A stretch of DNA of 64,000 bases from Bosea sp. ANAM02 (GCF_011764485.1 NZ_AP022848.1:3500001-3564000); one strand, 5' to 3'. Shown: positions 18,735 to 27,367, numbered from the stretch's first letter. Translations and numbers: made by a program. The notes: generated from the letters alone by a model not told the origin.

Positions 18735-19758
18735 GGAGGCCGAGCCGGACGAGGCTCTCGCCGGTGGCGACGAGAGCCTCGTCCGCCAGGCGCGGCTGCC
18801 AGCCCAGCATGGCCTGCGCCTTTGCGCTCGTCGCGTTCTTGCTGCGGCCGAGTTCGGCCGTAGCGGCCTGACGCGCGGTCGCGCTGAAGCGCGCGGCGAA
18901 GCGCACCAGCCAATCGGGCAGAACGCGGGTCGAGACCCGTGCCGCGTTCTCGCCGAGTCCGTCCTTCAGCGCCTGGGCGATCGCCTGCATCGTCATGAAG
19001 TCCCCGGCGGTCGCCAGGAAGCGCTCGCCGGCCGCCGCCGGATCGGTCATGGCGCGTAGGTGCAGGTCTGCGACATCGCGCACGTCGACGACGCCAAACA
19101 TCAGGCGCGGCACCGCCCAGAGCCGCCCGTCCAGCATGGTCTTGACCAGCAGGATCGAAGGCGACAGGTCCGGCCCGAGCAGCGGGCCGAAGATGCCGAC
19201 GGGATTGACGACCGCGAGCTCCAGCCCCTGCCCTTCGCCATCGACGAAATCCCAGGCTGCCCGCTCTGCCAGCGTCTTGGATTTCGGATAGGCGGCAAGG
19301 CCGGGCGCTGAGGCATTCGACCAGTCGCGCTCGTCATAGGGGCGCTTCACCGTCCGGCCATAGCCGATCGCGGCGAAGGACGAGGTCAGGACGACGCGCC
19401 TCACCCCCGCCCCGTGCGCAGCCCGCAGGACACGCAGCGTGCCCTCCCGTGCCGGGCGGATCAGCTCGTCCTCGTCCTTCGGCTCGGCCGCAGCGACCGG
19501 CGAGGCGACATGCAGGAGGTAGGCGCAGTCCGAGACCGCCTCGGTCCAGCCCTCGTCCAGCATCAGGTCGGCAACGGCGATCTGCAGGCGGTCACCGGCA
19601 TCGATGCCGGCCACGCGCAAGGCTTGCCTGAGCGGCGCTTCCCGGCCGGGATCGCGCAGCGTCGCGCGGACGTCGTAGCCCGCCGCGAGCAGCGAGAGGA
19701 TGCAATGGCCCGCAAGGAAGCCGGAGCCTCCTGTCACGAGGACGAGATCACGGGTCAT
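18715..19758 (-). CDS. NAD-dependent epimerase/dehydratase family reductase
   Basis: A 347-residue short-chain-type oxidoreductase, closest in appearance to dihydroflavonol-4-reductase-like aldehyde reductases. The nucleotide fold is [12 protein letters not shown] near residue 8. The catalytic region has SSFAAIGYG and, later, [14 protein letters not shown], the YxxxK-type motif. The ATG at 19758 was chosen because it places the glycine-rich fold at the N-terminus. The 3' end overlaps that of tctA by 20 bp. The substrate is unknown. Confidence 0.88.
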   Translation of the reverse strand: MTRDLVLVTGGSGFLAGHCILSLLAAGYDVRATLRDPGREAPLRQALRVAGIDAGDRLQIAVADLMLDEGWTEAVSDCAYLLHVASPVAAAEPKDEDELIRPAREGTLRVLRAAHGAGVRRVVLTSSFAAIGYGRTVKRPYDERDWSNASAPGLAAYPKSKTLAERAAWDFVDGEGQGLELAVVNPVGIFGPLLGPDLSPSILLVKTMLDGRLWAVPRLMFGVVDVRDVADLHLRAMTDPAAAGERFLATAGDFMTMQAIAQALKDGLGENAARVSTRVLPDWLVRFAARFSATARQAATAELGRSKNATSAKAQAMLGWQPRLADEALVATGESLVRLGLLSPRKP

Positions 19759-19842
19759 GTTGCCGGCTCCGGACTTCGCGCTTCGACCGACCGCCATAAA
19801 GCGAGCCGCGGCCCGAGGCCAGCGCCCCCGGCCAGGTTAAGG

Positions 19843-19972
19843 TTTTGCTGGAACCACGGGGTCATCCCGGGCTTGACCCGGGATCCATGCCCGAACCTCC
19901 ACCGGAAGCGTTCCGGAATGGATCCCGGATCTCCGCTTCGCTGCGTCCGGGATGACCCGCGTTCCAGCAAAA
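19843..19972. repeat. palindromic repeat, family C (copy 1)
   Basis: A 130-bp nested palindrome. The outermost arms TTTTGCTGGAAC and GTTCCAGCAAAA enclose GTCATCCCGGG and CCGGGATGAC arms. These in turn enclose GGATCCATGC and a GGATCC-like partner around CCGGAAGCGTTCCGG. A second copy, in the other orientation, lies at 58030-58125. Confidence 0.88.
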
Positions 19973-20007
19973 TGAGATAGCCTCTAGGCGACGCCGACCG
20001 GGATCGA

Positions 20008-20052
20008 CATCGGCTTTTCCCGAAAGCCGCGTTCCATGTTTCGGGCCGATGC
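20008..20052. repeat. short palindrome, family F (copy 2)
   Basis: Outer arms CATCGGC and GCCGATG enclose inner arms CCCGAAA and TTTCGGG with GCGTTCCA in the loop region. It resembles the element at 27322-27367 in layout and in the GTTCCA centre. Confidence 0.65.
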
Positions 20053-20082
20053 TCTAACGGGATGGCAGGTCATTCCGGAACG

Positions 20083-20108
20083 AAAAGGCCGGCGATCGCT
20101 CGCCGGCC
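20083..20108 (-). terminator. intrinsic terminator of the DUF2059 gene
   Basis: A perfect 9-bp stem, GGCCGGCGA and TCGCCGGCC, with a 4-base loop, followed on the minus strand by TTTT. It lies 39 bp beyond the stop codon of the DUF2059 gene. Confidence 0.85.
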
Positions 20109-20146
20109 TCTCCAGAACACCCCGAAGCGCTGCTATGCGCGCCGCA

Positions 20147-20644
20147 TCACAGCGAGTGGCCGCGCTTGCGCATCTCCTGCGAGAAACGGTCGAACAGATA
20201 CTGGCTCGTCTGCAGGGTCCAGGGCTGGAGGACGCTGAACAGATCGTCCATCGCCTCGCGCCGCAGAGCATTGTAGCGCTGCCCCACCGGGGACTTGAAG
20301 AAGCCTGCGACCTCCTTGAGATCCGCCTCGTTCATCCTCCGGGCGAAAACCTCGGCCGCCGTCTTGGTCATCTCCTCGATGCGCTTGTCGGCTTCCGGCT
20401 TCAGCGCGGCGATGACGGTATCGGCGTCCTTCTTCATCTCCGGACGGGTGGCGAGGAGTTCCTGAACGTTCTTCTCGAATTCGTTGAAGATGCCCGTGAA
20501 TGTCAGCGTGATGCCGGTCAGGTCCGCGACCTCGCGCGCCAACTGGAGATGGCTCGGCGTCAGAGCCGGCGCCTGGGCGAAGGCAGGAGCTGCGCAGACG
20601 AGCGCCAGACCAAGGGCGGCCCGGGCGAGAGAACGACGGATCAT
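20147..20644 (-). CDS. DUF2059 domain-containing secreted protein
   Basis: A 165-residue protein with a signal peptide (MIRRSLARAALGLALV start, ending PAFAQA). The all-helical DUF2059 domain follows, including AAEVFARRMNEADLKEV and FFKSPVGQRYNALRRE, the best-conserved parts of the family. Function is unknown; a periplasmic location is expected. The ATG at 20644 was preferred to one 57 bp upstream because it starts the signal peptide. It lies 97 bp downstream of rpiA on the same strand and ends at its own terminator. Confidence 0.88.
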   Translation of the reverse strand: MIRRSLARAALGLALVCAAPAFAQAPALTPSHLQLAREVADLTGITLTFTGIFNEFEKNVQELLATRPEMKKDADTVIAALKPEADKRIEEMTKTAAEVFARRMNEADLKEVAGFFKSPVGQRYNALRREAMDDLFSVLQPWTLQTSQYLFDRFSQEMRKRGHSL

Positions 20645-20740
20645 GCGTTGAAACCCCTTTGTCAGCGAACCGCTGGCCAGGAGCCATGGCGGATCGGTCA
20701 TTGTGGCGCGTTCCTTAGCGTGGATCGCGGCGGAATGGAA

Positions 20741-21442
20741 TCACTCGATCCTGCCGAGGAGCTTGAGGCCATCGGCGCCGGCCAGGATGGCGCCTGTGGC
20801 CAGCCCGATGAACAGCCCATGCTCGACGACCCCGGGCACGATGTTCAGGGCCTGCGCCAGCAGTTCCGGGCGCTCGACCGCGCCGAGATGCGCGTCGAGA
20901 ATGTAATGCCCGCCATCGGTGACCAGCGTCGTGCCGTCCGGCTTCCGGCGCAGCGTCAGTTCACCTTCCGCGCCGGAGGCGGCGATGGCCGCGGCCACGG
21001 CCCGGCGCGTCGCCTCGAGCCCGAAGGGCACGACCTCGATCGGCAGCGGGAAGCGGCCGAGCGTCTGCACCAGCTTGCCGTCATCGGCGATCACGATCAT
21101 GCGGGCGGAAGCGGCCGCGACGATCTTCTCGCGCAGCAACGCCGCGCCGCCGCCCTTGATCAGGCGCAGTTGCAGATCGACCTCGTCGGCACCGTCGACC
21201 GTCAGGTCGAGCTCCGGAGTTTCGTCGAGCGTCGACATCGGAATGCCCAGCGAGACGGCCTGGGCCTGCGTCGCCTCCGAGGTCGAGACACAGAGCACGT
21301 CGAAGCCCTGGGCGACCCTGGCACCGAGCAGGTCGACGAAATGCTTCGCGGTCGAGCCGGTGCCGAGGCCGAGCCGCATGCCCGGCCGGACGAGTTCGAG
21401 CGCGCGGGCGGCAGCCTGCTTCTTCAGGTCGTCGGCATTCAT
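20741..21442 (-). CDS. rpiA: ribose-5-phosphate isomerase A
   Basis: Interconverts ribose 5-phosphate and ribulose 5-phosphate in the pentose phosphate pathway. It has 233 residues, full length. Active-site signatures are [20 protein letters not shown] and [11 protein letters not shown] (catalytic Glu region), with DGGHYILD near the C-terminus. The start is at [11 protein letters not shown]. It is followed on the same strand by the DUF2059 gene, possibly in the same transcript. Confidence 0.96.
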   Translation of the reverse strand: MNADDLKKQAAARALELVRPGMRLGLGTGSTAKHFVDLLGARVAQGFDVLCVSTSEATQAQAVSLGIPMSTLDETPELDLTVDGADEVDLQLRLIKGGGAALLREKIVAAASARMIVIADDGKLVQTLGRFPLPIEVVPFGLEATRRAVAAAIAASGAEGELTLRRKPDGTTLVTDGGHYILDAHLGAVERPELLAQALNIVPGVVEHGLFIGLATGAILAGADGLKLLGRIE

Positions 21443-21551
21443 GAGGTTCGTCCGGCTCAGCTTGTGTAAAACGCCTGCCGCCCGGGCCGGACGACGGCGC
21501 TCTCCTGCCCCCTCGAGGCCGGCGAGTCCAGCGCTCCGAAGGCGCCGAACG

Positions 21552-21938
21552 TCATTTCGTCTGGGGCGTGCACACCGTCTTGTCGTCGAAGACGTAGCAG
21601 ATGCTCATCTCGCCGGTGCGGATGTTGACGCGGAAGATGCCACCTTCCTTCTCGTGGCGCGACGGCATCAGGCCGTAATCGCTCGGCGCCTGGGGGCCCG
21701 CGCCCTCACCGGACGGGAAGCAGACGGTCAAGCCGACGCCGCCCTCCTTGAGCTGGAACTGGCAGGCTCCGACCTCGCCGGTCGCCTTGTCGATCCGATA
21801 GACGCGGTTGAGATCGGTCTGCGGCGCCGGCGCGAATTCGAAGGGACCGGCCGAGGCCGGCGTCGCGCCTGCCATCGACAGCATTGCGCCGAACACAAGC
21901 CCTGCGATTCCCGCCCGTCTTCCGATGAAATTCGACAT
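21552..21938 (-). CDS. small secreted protein, unknown function
   Basis: A 128-residue protein with a signal peptide ([10 protein letters not shown] start, hydrophobic core to about residue 27, ending ASAGPF). The mature chain contains the repeated pattern [17 protein letters not shown] and [16 protein letters not shown]. These are two similar half-domains, each with one Cys after a TGE motif, plus two more cysteines (VCFPSG and VCTPQ). This looks like a small disulphide-bonded beta-rich repeat protein. The ATG at 21938 was chosen for its signal peptide. No known family was recognised. Confidence 0.72.
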   Translation of the reverse strand: MSNFIGRRAGIAGLVFGAMLSMAGATPASAGPFEFAPAPQTDLNRVYRIDKATGEVGACQFQLKEGGVGLTVCFPSGEGAGPQAPSDYGLMPSRHEKEGGIFRVNIRTGEMSICYVFDDKTVCTPQTK

Positions 21939-22094
21939 GATGATCTTCCCTGCCGCCGGCCGTGCGACGAATCGTGCGCAGGATACCATCCCGCGCGGCA
22001 ATTTTGGGGAGGCCGACGCACGGGACTTGCCAGCCCGGCCGCAACGACCTTTAACCGAATCCTGCCCGACCGAATCATATCGAAGGTTCCGACC

Positions 22095-22793
22095 ATGAGT
22101 CTGCCCCCGATCGTCGTCTTCGATCTCGACGGAACCCTGGCCGAGACAGCGCCGGACATCATGCGGGTGCTCAACCTGATCCTGGTGCGCGAAGGCCTGT
22201 CAGCGCTGCCGCTGGAGCGGGCGCGCGAGCTCGTCGGTGCCGGCGTGCGCGTCCTGATCGAGCGCGGCTTCAAGGTCTCCGGCCGCCCGCTCGATCCAGA
22301 GACGCTGGAGCGGCTCTTCCTGGAATTCATGGAGATCTATGCGCAGGATACGGCGGGCAGCAGCCATCTCTTCGACGGCGTCCTCGGTGCGCTCGATGCG
22401 CTGGCGGGCGAAGGCTTCGCGCTCGCCGTCTGCACCAACAAGCCGATCCTGCACACGAAGCTGATGCTGGCCCATTTCGGCATCGCCGGCCGTTTCGCGG
22501 CCGTCGCGGGGCGCGACAGCTTCCCCTACTTCAAGCCCGACCCGCGCCATCTCACCCTGACGATCGCCGCGGCGAAGGCCGATCCGGCGCGGGCCGTGAT
22601 GATCGGCGATTCCCGCACCGACATCGCCACGGCCCGCGCCGCCGGCATCCCGACGATCTGCGTCCCCTTCGGCTATACCGACGTGCCGATCGAGACACTG
22701 GAGCCGGATCTGGTGATCCAGCATTTCGACGAGCTGCACGGCGCCGTCAGCCGCCTGCTCAAATCTCCTCCCCGGACATCCTTGACGGCATGA
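22095..22793 (+). CDS. gph: phosphoglycolate phosphatase, HAD family
   Basis: A 232-residue HAD hydrolase that dephosphorylates 2-phosphoglycolate or a similar small phosphate ester. Motif I is FDLDGTLAE with nucleophile Asp-10 and Asp-12. Motif II is in VCTNKP, motif III is the Lys in YFKPDPRHL, and motif IV is MIGDSRTDI. A helical cap lies between motifs I and II. The ATG at 22095 places motif I at the usual distance from the N-terminus. A tRNA-Val gene follows after 28 bp. Substrate is assigned by resemblance only. Confidence 0.88.
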   Translation: MSLPPIVVFDLDGTLAETAPDIMRVLNLILVREGLSALPLERARELVGAGVRVLIERGFKVSGRPLDPETLERLFLEFMEIYAQDTAGSSHLFDGVLGALDALAGEGFALAVCTNKPILHTKLMLAHFGIAGRFAAVAGRDSFPYFKPDPRHLTLTIAAAKADPARAVMIGDSRTDIATARAAGIPTICVPFGYTDVPIETLEPDLVIQHFDELHGAVSRLLKSPPRTSLTA

Positions 22794-22821
22794 GGCGCGC
22801 CGACTAGGAGAAGCCCGGTCC

Positions 22822-22896
22822 GGGCGATTAGCTCAGTGGTAGAGCACTCCCTTCACACGGGAGGGGTCGCAGGTTCGAACCCTGCATCGCCCACCA
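22822..22896 (+). tRNA. tRNA-Val (anticodon CAC), CCA encoded
   Basis: A 75-nt cloverleaf. Acceptor arms GGGCGAT and ATCGCCC are followed by discriminator A and an encoded CCA. The D-arm has AGCTCAGTGGTAGAGC. The anticodon stem CTCCC/GGGAG holds loop TTCACAC, giving anticodon CAC for valine codon GTG, the favoured Val codon in GC-rich genomes. The T-arm is GCAGG TTCGAAC CCTGC. All stems pair without mismatch. Confidence 0.97.
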
Positions 22897-22964
22897 TTTT
22901 CCCGACATCATCTGGTCAGTGACGCAGCACGGCGGCAAACGCCGCGCGGACGCGTGTTTCCGGC

Positions 22965-23066
22965 GTCATCCCGTGCGCGCTGCGGCGCGTGAGTAGCCGC
23001 TGCACAGACACGGGACCCTGCGACGGGAAGGCGCACTTTCCCGATGGCGGTCCCGTGTCTGCGCCT
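22965..23066. repeat. palindromic repeat, family E (copy 1, truncated)
   Basis: Begins GTCATCCCGTGC and contains CAGACACGGGACC and GGTCCCGTGTCTGCGC as inner arms around a GGCGCACTTTCC centre. It matches 31644-31776 but lacks the closing GTGCGGGATGAC arm. It ends at the stop codon of the SGNH-like gene, as though one end had been lost or overwritten by the gene. Confidence 0.8.
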
Positions 23067-24124
23067 CAGCGCGACACCGTCGCCGCTCCGTCGGGGAACG
23101 GCGCGGCGCCCTTGCCGATCCGGGCGAGCTCCTCGCCGAAGCGGGCGGCGATCGCGAGCCGGAAATGCAGCGGATCCCAGTAATTGGCGTCCTGCGACGT
23201 GATCGGCGAGGCATGCGCGTAATCGACGACGACCGCGCCTTGGCGGCGGGCCAGAGCGGCGACCTCCGCCTTGCAGCGGGCGTAGCGCTGCCAGCCGGCC
23301 GTACCCTCACGCGGATAGGCGGCGAGATGGGCGGGCGGCATGACAAGCATGACCTGCGTCGTCTTCGGGAAGGCGGCGATGCTATCCTCCAGCCATGACA
23401 GGGCCGGATAGCGCCAGGCGGCGCTCTCGGCCGGCGTCACGGTGGCCGGCGGCGACAGGGGCGCGAGTTCGGCGACCACACCGCCATTGCTTGAATAGAT
23501 GTGCCAGCGCGCCCTTGCGAGATCGTAGCTCGCCTCCGGCGGCGTGAAGACCTCGTAGCCGTCGCCGCGGATGCGCTCGCGCGACCAGCCGAGCCGATAG
23601 GCCATGAGCCGGCCGGCGATCTCCAGATTGGTCAGGTTGAGGAGCTTCGGCCAGTCGCCCCAGCCCACCTCGCGGGAGAGCCAGGCGGGGACAGGGCGCG
23701 GCGTGAGGCGCTTGCCCTCATCGGTCGCATCGGCCTCGCACCAGGTCGTGTCGAGGCCCCAGATCAGGCGGCGAGGCGCGCGGACATGCTCGCGGAAGAG
23801 CTGCGCCATCTGCGTCTGCTCCCAGGGAGTCGCCGCGTTCATCGCGAGATTGACGAAGCGTGCGTCGAGGCCATGCGACAGCACTTGCGGATCGAGCAGG
23901 CGCATCGTCGAGGTGCCGATCACCGCCGCGTTAAAGCGCCCGGATCGGACGAGCTGCGGATACATGAAGCGCTGGTTGATATCCATGATCGGCCGCGGCG
24001 CCTGGCCGGCATGGACGCGCATGCCGAAGGGATCGAGCACCGCGACGAAGGCGAAGAGCAGACCGGCGACGGCCAATGCCGCCACCAGGAACCACCGCGA
24101 CCACTCAATCCAGGCCTTCGCCAT
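23066..24124 (-). CDS. membrane-anchored SGNH-like protein
   Basis: A 352-residue protein with one N-terminal membrane segment (about residues 10-31) and a large domain outside the cytoplasm. The stretch AAVIGTSTMRLLDP resembles the nucleophile block of SGNH/AlgX-like esterase or acetyltransferase folds (Ser in GTS). DPLHFRLAIA near the C-terminus could supply the Asp and His of the triad. The ATG at 24124 places the membrane segment at the N-terminus; the longer frame does not. O-acyl modification of a polysaccharide is a reasonable guess, no more. Its 3' end abuts repeat E1. Confidence 0.7.
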   Translation of the reverse strand: MAKAWIEWSRWFLVAALAVAGLLFAFVAVLDPFGMRVHAGQAPRPIMDINQRFMYPQLVRSGRFNAAVIGTSTMRLLDPQVLSHGLDARFVNLAMNAATPWEQTQMAQLFREHVRAPRRLIWGLDTTWCEADATDEGKRLTPRPVPAWLSREVGWGDWPKLLNLTNLEIAGRLMAYRLGWSRERIRGDGYEVFTPPEASYDLARARWHIYSSNGGVVAELAPLSPPATVTPAESAAWRYPALSWLEDSIAAFPKTTQVMLVMPPAHLAAYPREGTAGWQRYARCKAEVAALARRQGAVVVDYAHASPITSQDANYWDPLHFRLAIAARFGEELARIGKGAAPFPDGAATVSR

Positions 24125-24251
24125 CTCGACCTTCCAAGGCGCCGCGCGGGCGACCCGCGATCGACCTGCGCAAAGAGCCCAGGGCGCGCCCTCTTGCCAT
24201 GAAAGCGACGGCAAGGACAACGGACGGCGTGGTCGCGCCGCCGAGGCGAAG

Positions 24252-25046
24252 CTACTCGAACGTGGTCACGATCTGGTTTTCGAGGCGCCCCGGCGCGATC
24301 AGAGGCTCGACGATGAGCGCCGTCTGGGTATGCGGAAAGCGCTTCACCAGATCGCGCATATTCGCCCTGGCCTGCACATAGGCCTTGTAGCGGATGAAGT
24401 CCGACTGAATACGATCCCAGAACGCAGCGGCCGAACGCTCGGTCGCTGCGATATCCCAATCCCGCATTGCCTCCGACTCGAGCACGAACTTGCCATTCGG
24501 CTCGACTGTAACGGTGCGGCCTTCATAACTCCATTGCTCGTCGAAATGCTGGACATCGACCGCACCGGTGACACGCGCGTTCAAAATCGAGGCGAACCGT
24601 CGCAGGTAAGACAGGCCTGCTCCCCCGTTCTTGCCTGTAAACGTCCCCGGCTTGAAGTCACTGGTGCGCCTGGCCTGTCGGTAATCCACGCCCGGCCGCA
24701 TGATATCGGTCTCGCTGGCGACTCCGCAGCCATGAATCTCGATCCGGGCCATCGGCCCGAAATAGCTTCGCAAAGCCTTGAACTTGCTGGAGATCGTATA
24801 TTCGTCATCCATCTGGGGAAAAGCGAGCTGCCCGGCATTGCCGTGCGCGAGGATACGCATCGCCTTGATCTTCTGCCCCTCCGCAACCTTTACGACCGCG
24901 GCGATGATCTGGTCCGCCGTGTTGCCATTGACGGCACCGATCAACTTGGTCGGCAGTCCATCAGGCGAGGGCGTTCGCAGATTGTAGTCGTAACGGTGCG
25001 AAGCATCCGAAATATTGAACAGATGCACTGCAATGCCAGCCGCCAT
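24252..25046 (-). CDS. DUF4347-like protein with possible caspase-like His-Cys pair
   Basis: A 264-residue protein without signal peptide or membrane segment. Residues 64-75 (ILAHGNAGQLAF) and 101-109 (RIEIHGCGV) resemble the DUF4347 pattern, with His-68 and Cys-107 spaced as in clan CD-type caspase-like folds. The remainder, including a C-terminal helical region, is unfamiliar. The ATG at 25046 is preferred because GGGAG precedes it at good spacing; ATGs at 25142 and 25148 lack one and would overlap the divergent lytic transglycosylase. Its DNA looks less GC-rich than its neighbours. Function unknown. Confidence 0.68.
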   Translation of the reverse strand: MAAGIAVHLFNISDASHRYDYNLRTPSPDGLPTKLIGAVNGNTADQIIAAVVKVAEGQKIKAMRILAHGNAGQLAFPQMDDEYTISSKFKALRSYFGPMARIEIHGCGVASETDIMRPGVDYRQARRTSDFKPGTFTGKNGGAGLSYLRRFASILNARVTGAVDVQHFDEQWSYEGRTVTVEPNGKFVLESEAMRDWDIAATERSAAAFWDRIQSDFIRYKAYVQARANMRDLVKRFPHTQTALIVEPLIAPGRLENQIVTTFE

Positions 25047-25109
25047 GGCGCGCTCCCGGGTCAGAGCGGACCCGGCCGTCCACAATGCCCATCCGCTCGA
25101 CCTGCGAGA

Positions 25110-26057
25110 TTGCGCGTATTCGGCCCTCGCAGCGTCATCCATCTGCATGAGCGCTGGCGTCTGCGCCTTCTTCGCGTGCTTGTCCTCCTGACGATAGTCG
25201 CATTGTCGAGCCGCGCGCCGGCGCAGACTGACCAGGCGTCGTCCGGCATCCAGGACGCTCTATGCCGCCTGATCGACGACACGGCGCGGGAGCAATCCAT
25301 GCCCGCCGCGTTCCTGACCCGATTGATCTTCCAGGAATCGAGCTTCCGCGCGAACGTCACCAGCCCGGCCGGGGCGCAAGGAGTCGCCCAGTTCATGCCC
25401 GGCACGGCGCGCGAACGTGGACTCATCGATCCCTTCGACCCCGAACAGGCCGTGCCCAAGGCAGCGCATTTCCTGGCGGAACTGCATGACCGCTTCGGCA
25501 ACTGGGGGCTCGCCGCTGCGGCCTATAATGGCGGGCCCAACCGCGTCGCAGGCTGGCTTGCCGCGCGCAAGGCCGGGCAGACGCGCTTCCTGCCGAGCGA
25601 AACCGAGAACTACGTCTTCGCCATCACCGGCCGGACCGCCGAGGATTGGGCGGAGGAGGCGACCGACCGCGCCAACGGCGACGGACGCTCGCCGCCGATG
25701 CCGCCGGCGACACCCGATAAGGATGCACAGGCGAGCTGCGCACCGACGCTGGTCGCGATCCGGCAGTCGCGCCCTGCCCTGCCCGCGATCGCCGAAGCGC
25801 CTTTCGCGCCCTGGGGCGTGCAGCTTGCCGGTAATTTCTCCAAGGCGCGGGCGCTCACCACGTTCCAGCGGGCCGGCGCCCGCCATCGCGCGATCATCGG
25901 GTCGCTGCCGCCGATGGTGATCGGGACGCGCCTGCGCAGCCGCGGCACGCGCGCCTTCTACCGGGTGCGCCTGCCGGCCGCGACACGCGCCGAGGCCATC
26001 GCGCTCTGCCGGCGCATCCAGGCCGATCGCGGCGCCTGCGTCGTGCTGCGGAGCTGA
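25110..26057 (+). CDS. lytic transglycosylase domain protein
   Basis: A peptidoglycan-cleaving enzyme of the SLT/GEWL fold, about 315 residues. The catalytic Glu is in FQESSFRANV, followed by GAQGVAQFMPGTA and AAAYNGGPNRVAGW, the usual domain order. A C-terminal region of about 150 residues ends in a SPOR-like stretch (AFYRVRLPAATRAEAIALCRRI). The start is uncertain: no ATG lies in frame before the signal-peptide-like LLRVLVLLTIVALSS. I chose TTG at 25110, with GTG at 25176 as the alternative. It is divergent from the DUF4347-like gene. Confidence 0.82.
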   Translation: MRVFGPRSVIHLHERWRLRLLRVLVLLTIVALSSRAPAQTDQASSGIQDALCRLIDDTAREQSMPAAFLTRLIFQESSFRANVTSPAGAQGVAQFMPGTARERGLIDPFDPEQAVPKAAHFLAELHDRFGNWGLAAAAYNGGPNRVAGWLAARKAGQTRFLPSETENYVFAITGRTAEDWAEEATDRANGDGRSPPMPPATPDKDAQASCAPTLVAIRQSRPALPAIAEAPFAPWGVQLAGNFSKARALTTFQRAGARHRAIIGSLPPMVIGTRLRSRGTRAFYRVRLPAATRAEAIALCRRIQADRGACVVLRS

Positions 26058-26234
26058 CGGCGACCCCTCGCTGTTGCATGCGCGCAACGCGAGGCGGCAA
26101 AGCTCGACTGCTCCCGCCGTTGTGATGGGCGGGCGATTGCGAGGAACTTTTCGCTCTGACAGGAGATTGAGGAGACGTTGACTTTTCTGTGTCTTCTTCG
26201 TGCCCAGCGCCACCGATCTCCCGAGGTCCTCAAG

Positions 26235-26813
26235 ATGATCCGTTTCCTTCGTCCGGCCTTGCTCGCCGGCCTCGGCCTGCTCGCTCTGGGCACCGCCGCC
26301 CACGCCGAAATCGACCCGCTGACCCGCCAGCCGCTCGTCCAGTACGTGGACCCGGCCAAGGCCCAGGCCACCGCCATCCCACGCGAGATCGTCGACTATC
26401 CGACGAAGCAGCGGCCCGGCACGATCGTGATCGACTCAACCGAGCGTCGCCTCTATTTCGTGATGCCCGACGGCAAGGCGATGCGCTACGGCGTCGGCGT
26501 CGGCCGCCCCGGCTTCGACTGGGCGGGCACCCAGACCATCTCACGCAAGCAGGAATGGCCGACCTGGACCCCGCCGGCCCAGATGCTGAAGCGCCGCCCC
26601 GACCTGCCGCGCTTCATGCCGGGCGGCCCGGACAATCCGATGGGCGCCCGCGCGCTCTATCTCGGCTCGACCCTCTACCGCATCCACGGCTCGAACGAGC
26701 CTGAGACGATCGGCCAGGCTGTCTCCTCGGGCTGCATCCGCATGCTCAACGAGGACGTGATCGACCTCTACGAGCGCGCCAAGGTCGGCACCCGCGTCGT
26801 GGTCGCCCGCTGA
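26235..26813 (+). CDS. L,D-transpeptidase (YkuD domain)
   Basis: A 192-residue periplasmic enzyme that forms 3-3 peptidoglycan crosslinks or attaches proteins to the wall. The signal peptide ends THAE-like AAHAEI at about residue 24. The YkuD catalytic block has His-151 (RIHGSN) and the nucleophile Cys-167 in SSGCIRM, spaced as in the family. It follows the lytic transglycosylase gene by 177 bp on the same strand, two wall enzymes in a row. The ATG at 26235 was chosen for its signal peptide. A strong terminator follows. Confidence 0.94.
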   Translation: MIRFLRPALLAGLGLLALGTAAHAEIDPLTRQPLVQYVDPAKAQATAIPREIVDYPTKQRPGTIVIDSTERRLYFVMPDGKAMRYGVGVGRPGFDWAGTQTISRKQEWPTWTPPAQMLKRRPDLPRFMPGGPDNPMGARALYLGSTLYRIHGSNEPETIGQAVSSGCIRMLNEDVIDLYERAKVGTRVVVAR

Positions 26814-26838
26814 GCCTGCAAGACCATTTCGATGAAGA

Positions 26839-26863
26839 GGCCGGCGGCGACGCCGGCCTTTTT
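26839..26863 (+). terminator. intrinsic terminator after the L,D-transpeptidase gene
   Basis: A 7-bp stem, GGCCGGC and GCCGGCC, with loop GGCGAC followed by TTTTT. It lies 25 bp beyond the stop codon and just before the convergent DUF971 gene. Confidence 0.87.
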
Positions 26864-26873
26864 CGTTTGATCC

Positions 26874-27236
26874 TCAGCGCCTCCGCTCGCGCGACAGGCC
26901 CCTCTCGGCCAGCGCCGCGACATAGGCGCTCATCTTCTCCTCGCCCTGCTCGCCGAGCTCGCGCAGGTAGTCCCAAGCGTAGATGCCGGTCTCGTGCATG
27001 TCGTCGAAGCCGAGCCTGACGGCGTAGTGCCCGACCGGCTCGACCCTAAGGATTTCGACCTCGGCCTTGCCCGGCACGATCGTCTTCTGGCTGGGATGAT
27101 GGCCCTGGACCTCGGCCGAGGGGCTTTCGACGCGTAGCAACTCGGCCGACAGCGCGAAGCTCGCGCCGTCATCGAAGGTGACATGCAGGGTCCGGCGGTC
27201 CCTGGAGAGGCGCAGTTCGGTCGGCCAGGATGACAT
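26874..27236 (-). CDS. DUF971 domain-containing protein
   Basis: A 120-residue protein matching the DUF971 / gamma-butyrobetaine-hydroxylase N-terminal-like domain. Signatures are WPTELRLSRDRRTLHVTFDDG at the start (split here as two short strands), PSAEVQGHH, and the VGHYAVRLGFDDMHETGIY block followed by WDYLRELG. Proteins of this type are often linked to iron-sulphur assembly. Its position beside moaA, an iron-sulphur enzyme gene, fits but proves nothing. The ATG at 27236 was chosen because the longer frame upstream is low-quality sequence crossing the F1 repeat. Confidence 0.88.
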   Translation of the reverse strand: MSSWPTELRLSRDRRTLHVTFDDGASFALSAELLRVESPSAEVQGHHPSQKTIVPGKAEVEILRVEPVGHYAVRLGFDDMHETGIYAWDYLRELGEQGEEKMSAYVAALAERGLSRERRR

Positions 27237-27321
27237 GGGCGGTATTCGTCCTTCGCAGGCGGCAGCCGGACGGATCATGGCGCGCCCGACCGGACGCGCG
27301 ATGATCCGCGGATTTGTTATC

Positions 27322-27367
27322 GCATCGGATTGATCCGAAAAGCGGGTTCCACTTTTCGGCCCGATGC
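27322..27367. repeat. short palindrome, family F (copy 1)
   Basis: Outer arms GCATCGG and CCGATGC enclose inner arms CCGAAAAG and CTTTTCGG around CGGGTTCCA. It lies in the divergent gap between the DUF971 gene and moaA, which makes it a possible regulatory or transcript-folding site as well as a dispersed repeat. Compare 20008-20052. Confidence 0.72.

Larger units (their letters stand above)
19759..20146. other. intergenic region with repeats and terminator, no gene
   Basis: This 388-bp gap holds, in order, the promoter side of the reductase gene, repeat C1 (19843-19972), the short F-type palindrome (20008-20052) and the terminator of the DUF2059 gene (20083-20108). I see no supported coding frame. 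Confidence 0.6.

Noticed and set aside
23604..25109. Long plus-strand frame running into the lytic transglycosylase gene
   Set aside because: It is antisense to the SGNH-like and DUF4347-like genes with low-quality composition. Only the part after about 25110 looks like protein.
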